Shown: positions 60,004 through 64,000 of the stretch, in pieces | How the letters are laid out: each line of letters starts with the position of its first letter | Position numbering within the stretch: the first letter of the stretch is position 1 | Source of the DNA: Scatophagus argus | Lineage: Eukaryota > Chordata > Actinopteri > Scatophagidae | Direction of reading: 5' to 3' | Length of the DNA: 64,000 nt | NCBI RefSeq assembly: GCF_020382885.2 | Contig: NC_058516.1 | Span: 4,558,594-4,622,593, forward strand | Translations under genes and position numbers: made by a program | Notes under the pieces: generated by a model | Told to the model about the DNA's origin: nothing | The model's input: only the letters and a program-made list of their open reading frames with translations | Databases searched by the model: none

Positions 60004-62815
60004 AGGGTGAAGATGCGCGAGTAGTTCAACTTCACGTTATGGTTACGTTATGATGCTCAGAAAATATAATCCCGCTACAACAATGTAAGTTTAGTAAGGT
60101 ACAGCTAAACTGCTACATAATCACCCGTCTGAAAACAGTTCCATTAATAGTTGATTATTGAAATAGACAACTGTGAACTGGATCTGGTCCTCCTGTTCAC
60201 ACTAATTTAGTTGTGATACACCTTAAATATCAAACAAAATCCTCTCGCTTATTTTTGACACACTCGGCTTGTCTTTCATTAACGTGAACAGAGACACCTG
60301 CCCTGCTTTTAGATCAGGACCGATAACACATCCAACCGTTGAACTTTACACGTGTAGTGAGAAAACTTTTTCTGGCTGTTTGTCAAAGGGAGAGTCAAGC
60401 CTGAAGGCACCTCAGCCAACACTGTGACATGTTAAAGAATCAGCACAGAGAAAACAAAAGCATCTTCCCTCCAACGTGCCATAGATTAAAAACTGTATTT
60501 TCAGTGTAGCTGTATGTGCAGATGAATAGCTTCTCGTGTGTGATTGTAGTTTTTGTGGGGAAGATTATATCTACAATTCTTCCTCGTTTTCCTTCAAAAA
60601 CAAAGCGTCTTATGGCGTGACGTTGCTCAGTCGGTCCAGTGCGAATGAGGATTCTGCTGACTGTGGCTCACTTTCGTACGCCATGTTCACTTTGGTGTGG
60701 AGGGAAGAGATAAATTAGGTGACGCCTAAGGTGTCCCCTAACTGAACTCTATTTGTTTGACGTTTCCACAGTCGTAGTGTCCTGATGTAGCATTTTCCTC
60801 TGAATCAAACTTTTCCAGTTATTTGACTGTTGTCTGGTGCAATAGATGGGCTTTGAGGTGATAGCTGGAGATCTCTAAGGGACTTCAGTCTTTGTTGAGT
60901 TGTTCTATGCAGCTTGTGTTTCGAGGAGCCTGTGGCTGTTAGGACTGTGTTGATTTGAGCGATGCTCCCCTTTAATTGTACAGTGCATTCGAATGTTCTT
61001 AGTGGGTAATGGATTGTAGAGTAATACACTTGACTTGGTAGAAAAATGTGTTTAATGTTTAAACTATGGGGATCGGCCGGAGGAGGAATGCCGGAGCCAG
61101 CGGCCGGTCTGCCTTCCTCATTCAGTTCTGGCCGAGCTGACGTCCCTTTTCCTTGGAGCACTTTTTCTTTTATGCTTTCTCTCAATTTCCGTCAGTGTGT
61201 TGTGGGCGAGTTGCACAGTAATTTGAATGTTTGTGGTATAGGCTTTTTTGTAGTGATTAACTTTTGGTATGTGCGACTAGTGGAGGAATAGATTTTGCAT
61301 CAGACAAAATGTCAGGAGTGTGAATACGACCGTAACCTTTTCTATCTGTATTTTTGATAACAAACTGAGGCTCCGCGTGTGTCTACATTTCTACTGAAGA
61401 TGCATTGTGACTGTATGCGCTCATGCTGCTTCTGTTGGGTGGTCGTGGGCTTTCTTTCTTGTCTTTCACCAAGCAATAATCAAACACACCGGCCATCGTC
61501 CTCAAACCCGTGACCATCCATGGCTGTATGCTCTGCTTAGCTTGGTGCCTGGCATGCACTGCAGCCACACACTCGCTGTTATCTTTCACTTCCTTGCTGT
61601 TAATTGAAGGTGTGCCGGCCATCCATCCCCATCACTGTCATTTGCTGGCTGTTTGCTCACTGCAGTGCACGCTTTGTGTCAGCTGATGTCTGCTTTTCTG
61701 AATTTGGATCCACTTTAAAGCTAAAAATGCTCACGAACGAGTGACTCGCGGTGCATAAAAACACCAGTTTAAGCTTCACACATTTGGAACTGGCACCGAT
61801 TTCTGCAAAAGTTACTTCAGAGTTGCTTTCTTTGTCGCTTTTCCGTGAATATCCCGCTGCTCCCTGAAGCAGCGACGTTAGGGGTTAACTCGGACTAAAT
61901 GTCATCAGGATCTTATCATGTGCAGTCACCTTCTCAATCCAAACAGCCTTTTCTTTCCTCAGAGCTACTCCCTCTTCCTGAACGTTCATGCTTCATGCTT
62001 TGTAAATGCTGCACTGTTTTATGAGCACGTTTTCAGTTTGTGTGTGTGTGTGGGGGGGGGAGGGATGCTGTTTTCTCACCGTTTTCTTGTCTTTACACTG
62101 AACTGCATGTTAACCAGGCAAAGTCCCTGCTGCTTTTCTGTCGTTCTGCTCTGTTTTTGCTCACTTTGTCACCGGGTGTTTCTGTCACGGGGGGCTCGAA
62201 ATGGTTTCAAATGTTTGAGAGGCTTTAATTGCAGTGTAACACAGACACTGCATTCTCATGACAAATGCACTGCACTCTGCCTTTTTCAAATATTTAGAAA
62301 CCATTTGTGTTTTAGGTTTCCTCGCTGTGTACGAGGACCAAACAGGGCTGACTCGACTCCAGTGCTCTTCTTTACAGTGAGTGAGAGGGCGAGCGCAGAC
62401 AGACACAAGTAAAGTTAAGCTTAATGCAATTGTAAGTGCAAAAATAGGATATCTTTGAGAGGCGTGGAATTTTACTTTGTTAGATGTGAAAGGTTGAGTA
62501 TTGTCAGGAGATGGACACACACACACACACGTGCACACACACACACACGAATACTGGAGTTGAGTCCACCTTGTCTTCCTTTCACTGCCTGTCACCGAAT
62601 TGCACTTGCAGCAGTCACTTCCATTGACTCTTTTTGTAATTTTAATGTACTGTACAGACAGTAACAGACTGATAGATTGTGACTTTGTACTCACATTGAA
62701 ATTTGTATGTTGATAGAGTTAATCAGAGCCAAATCTGCTAGATTTACTTTAAAGTGAAAAGTAAAATGATTGTCGTTTCTTCACGATGTGATGATGATGT
62801 GATTTGACTGATATC

Positions 62816-63154
62816 AAAGTATAGTTCAGCAGTTTGGGAAACTCTCTCGTGCAGGAAGTGAATATGAAGCTTCAGCCGGCAGCCAGTTAGCTTAGCTTAG
62901 CACAAATACTGGAAACAGGAAGTAAAGGGTTGGCCTGGCGCTGCCTGAACACAACGCAAGCAAGAACACATTAAAGCTTGTTTGTTTAATCTGTTAAGTT
63001 AAAAGGAAAGGCTAGCAGTTCCCCCCTGTTCCCAGTCTTTATGCTAAGCTAAGCTAACAGACTTTGTATCCTCCGAGAGAGAAGTCAGCTTTCTCACCTA
63101 ACTCTCAGCAAGAAAACAGGTTTATTTCCCAAAGTGTTGAACCATTTTCTTTAA
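62816..63154. mobile_element. Foldback MITE within the 3' UTR
   Basis: The left end AGTATAGTTCAGCAGTTTGG matches, inverted, the right end CCCAAAGTGTTGAACCATTT. Inner arms also match inverted: TTAGCTTAGCTTAGCACAAA on the left and TATGCTAAGCTAAGCTAA on the right, with GGAAACAGG-type sequence inside. This is a well-known nonautonomous fish repeat. Arms have diverged, so it is not recent. Confidence 0.85.
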
Positions 63155-63677
63155 CTTAGATGATCAAAATAGTATGAGGCAGCATTTTAGCATCATGTCT
63201 GTGCTTCTCTTTCTGTTTACATAACACACTTTTTACTGACTGACTGACTTCTTTTGAAGGGATAAACTGGCTTTCTGGCTGTTCTCTCTAATTTGTTTGA
63301 GGATTGATGGCAGTTTCAGTTTGCATCTCCCGTATTTATGTCGCAGTGCAAACCGTGACTGTAACACGCAGTGTGTGTTGAGTGACAGGTTTTCCAAAAT
63401 CACAATAAATACTGAACATGCAAATATCACACAGCTGCCCGTCCTGCTGAAGATCTGCCAAAAAGTGTATTTCCTTACAAAAGAAAGGTGCGCTGACTCG
63501 CTGGTTTTCTTTGTCACTCTTGTAACACTTTGTACTCCTGCACATCTGTCCTTTTTATTTTCACCACAAAACACCTACTGGATTTTCTTTTATTTTTCTT
63601 TCTTGTGACATTTTTGAGGTTTTCCTCTTTTTTCCCCTCTCTTTTTAACACTGTAACTGATTGTATGCACTAGTGTC

Positions 63678-63683
63678 AATAAA
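63678..63683 (+). terminator. Poly(A) signal of the FERM gene
   Basis: A canonical AATAAA is followed within about 20 bases by the GT-rich TTGTGTGTTCG, the normal arrangement for cleavage near 63695-63705. Confidence 0.8.
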
Positions 63684-63700
63684 AACAAAACGACCTTGTG

Positions 63701-64000
63701 TGTTCGAAGAAAAGAGACTCCAGAATTTTCTGTAGAGGGAAGCCGCCGTCCCACCCTGTGACCCCCCACCCGTGTCCTGTGTCGTGGTAGTTGGACTGTA
63801 GAGTAGAGGGTGATTCGACCCGTTTCTGTCTGTGTTTCATGTTTTCTAGCGTCTGTTAGCTCGTTGTTGTTGTATTTTTTTATTTTTTTGTCCCTTTTTT
63901 TTGTTGTGGTAGTTTTGTAGTAGTTTGTCTGTGTGGTGGTTCAGTTCTTTTGTAGCACCCGTCACAGAGCTGCACTCAGTGGTTGCCAGGGTTTTACCCA
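63701..64000. other. Downstream DNA without recognised feature
   Basis: T-rich and G/T-rich sequence beyond the poly(A) site. No gene recognised before the window ends. Confidence 0.6.

Larger units (their letters stand above)
60004..63700 (+). other. 3' UTR of the FERM gene
   Basis: About 3.7 kb follow the stop with no conserved coding frame. It contains TG-rich stretches near 62037-62048 and 62517-62548 (CA), and a foldback MITE at 62816-63154. The end is set by the poly(A) signal at 63678. An earlier AATAAA at 63404-63409 could give a shorter form. Confidence 0.75.

Noticed and set aside
60004-64000. Search for DH and PH exons after the FERM gene's stop codon
   Set aside because: No RhoGEF- or PH-like frame was seen and a good poly(A) signal ends the transcript at about 63.7 kb.
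1-64000. CRISPR array, phage, operon or other prokaryote-type system
   Set aside because: Introns, tRNA type, LINEs and gene content are vertebrate throughout. The tandem repeats have no spacer structure.

Overview
The window is nuclear genomic DNA from a ray-finned fish, most likely a percomorph teleost. Genes are split by canonical GT-AG introns and there are vertebrate-type tRNA genes. The interspersed repeats are fish-type: L2/Rex-like LINE pieces, a foldback MITE built around inverted 'TTAGCTTAGCTTAGC' arms, and 'AAGTAAAAGTACTCATTATG' elements. There is no operon, CRISPR array or phage signature.

Region 1 (1-8.5 kb) is a gene-poor, AT-rich tRNA cluster. It opens with a tandem array of about 236-bp units cut by the window edge. 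It then holds two identical tRNA-Met(CAT) genes, one tRNA-Lys(CTT), a decayed tRNA-Met, a decayed tRNA-Asp, and duplicated blocks of tRNA-flanking DNA. A short near-palindromic 15-mer recurs between 3.4 and 5.4 kb.

Region 2 (about 11.2-25.56 kb, minus strand) is a complete chn1 (alpha-chimaerin) gene. Fourteen coding exons assemble without a frame break into a 459-residue alpha2 form (SH2 - C1 - RacGAP). An internal start gives an alpha1 form of 367 residues (C1 - RacGAP). Catalytic Arg304 and the SH2 arginine Arg73 are both present.

Region 3 (25.6-28.7 kb) separates two divergent promoters. It contains a tRNA-Ile(AAT) gene, a minus-strand LINE broken by a plus-strand LINE of another family, and a MITE-like element.

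Region 4 (about 28.7-63.7 kb, plus strand) is a complete FERM-domain gene. A noncoding first exon and twelve coding exons give 889 residues. The N-terminal tag and FERM-FA module are FARP-like. The last exon encodes a 499-residue disordered tail with an FRMD7-like end, a stop, a 3.7-kb 3' UTR and a poly(A) signal. The DH-PH (RhoGEF) half of FARP proteins is absent.

The two protein-coding genes lie head to head and both belong to Rac-signalling families: chimaerin is a Rac GAP, and FARP/FRMD7 proteins are Rac-pathway FERM scaffolds or GEFs. Any joint regulation is only inferred. I found no evidence of a wholly new biological system. The most interesting items are the FARP/FRMD7 hybrid architecture, the alpha1-chimaerin exon that translates through a splice acceptor, the dispersed 15-mer, and the mobile-element insertions near or in these genes.
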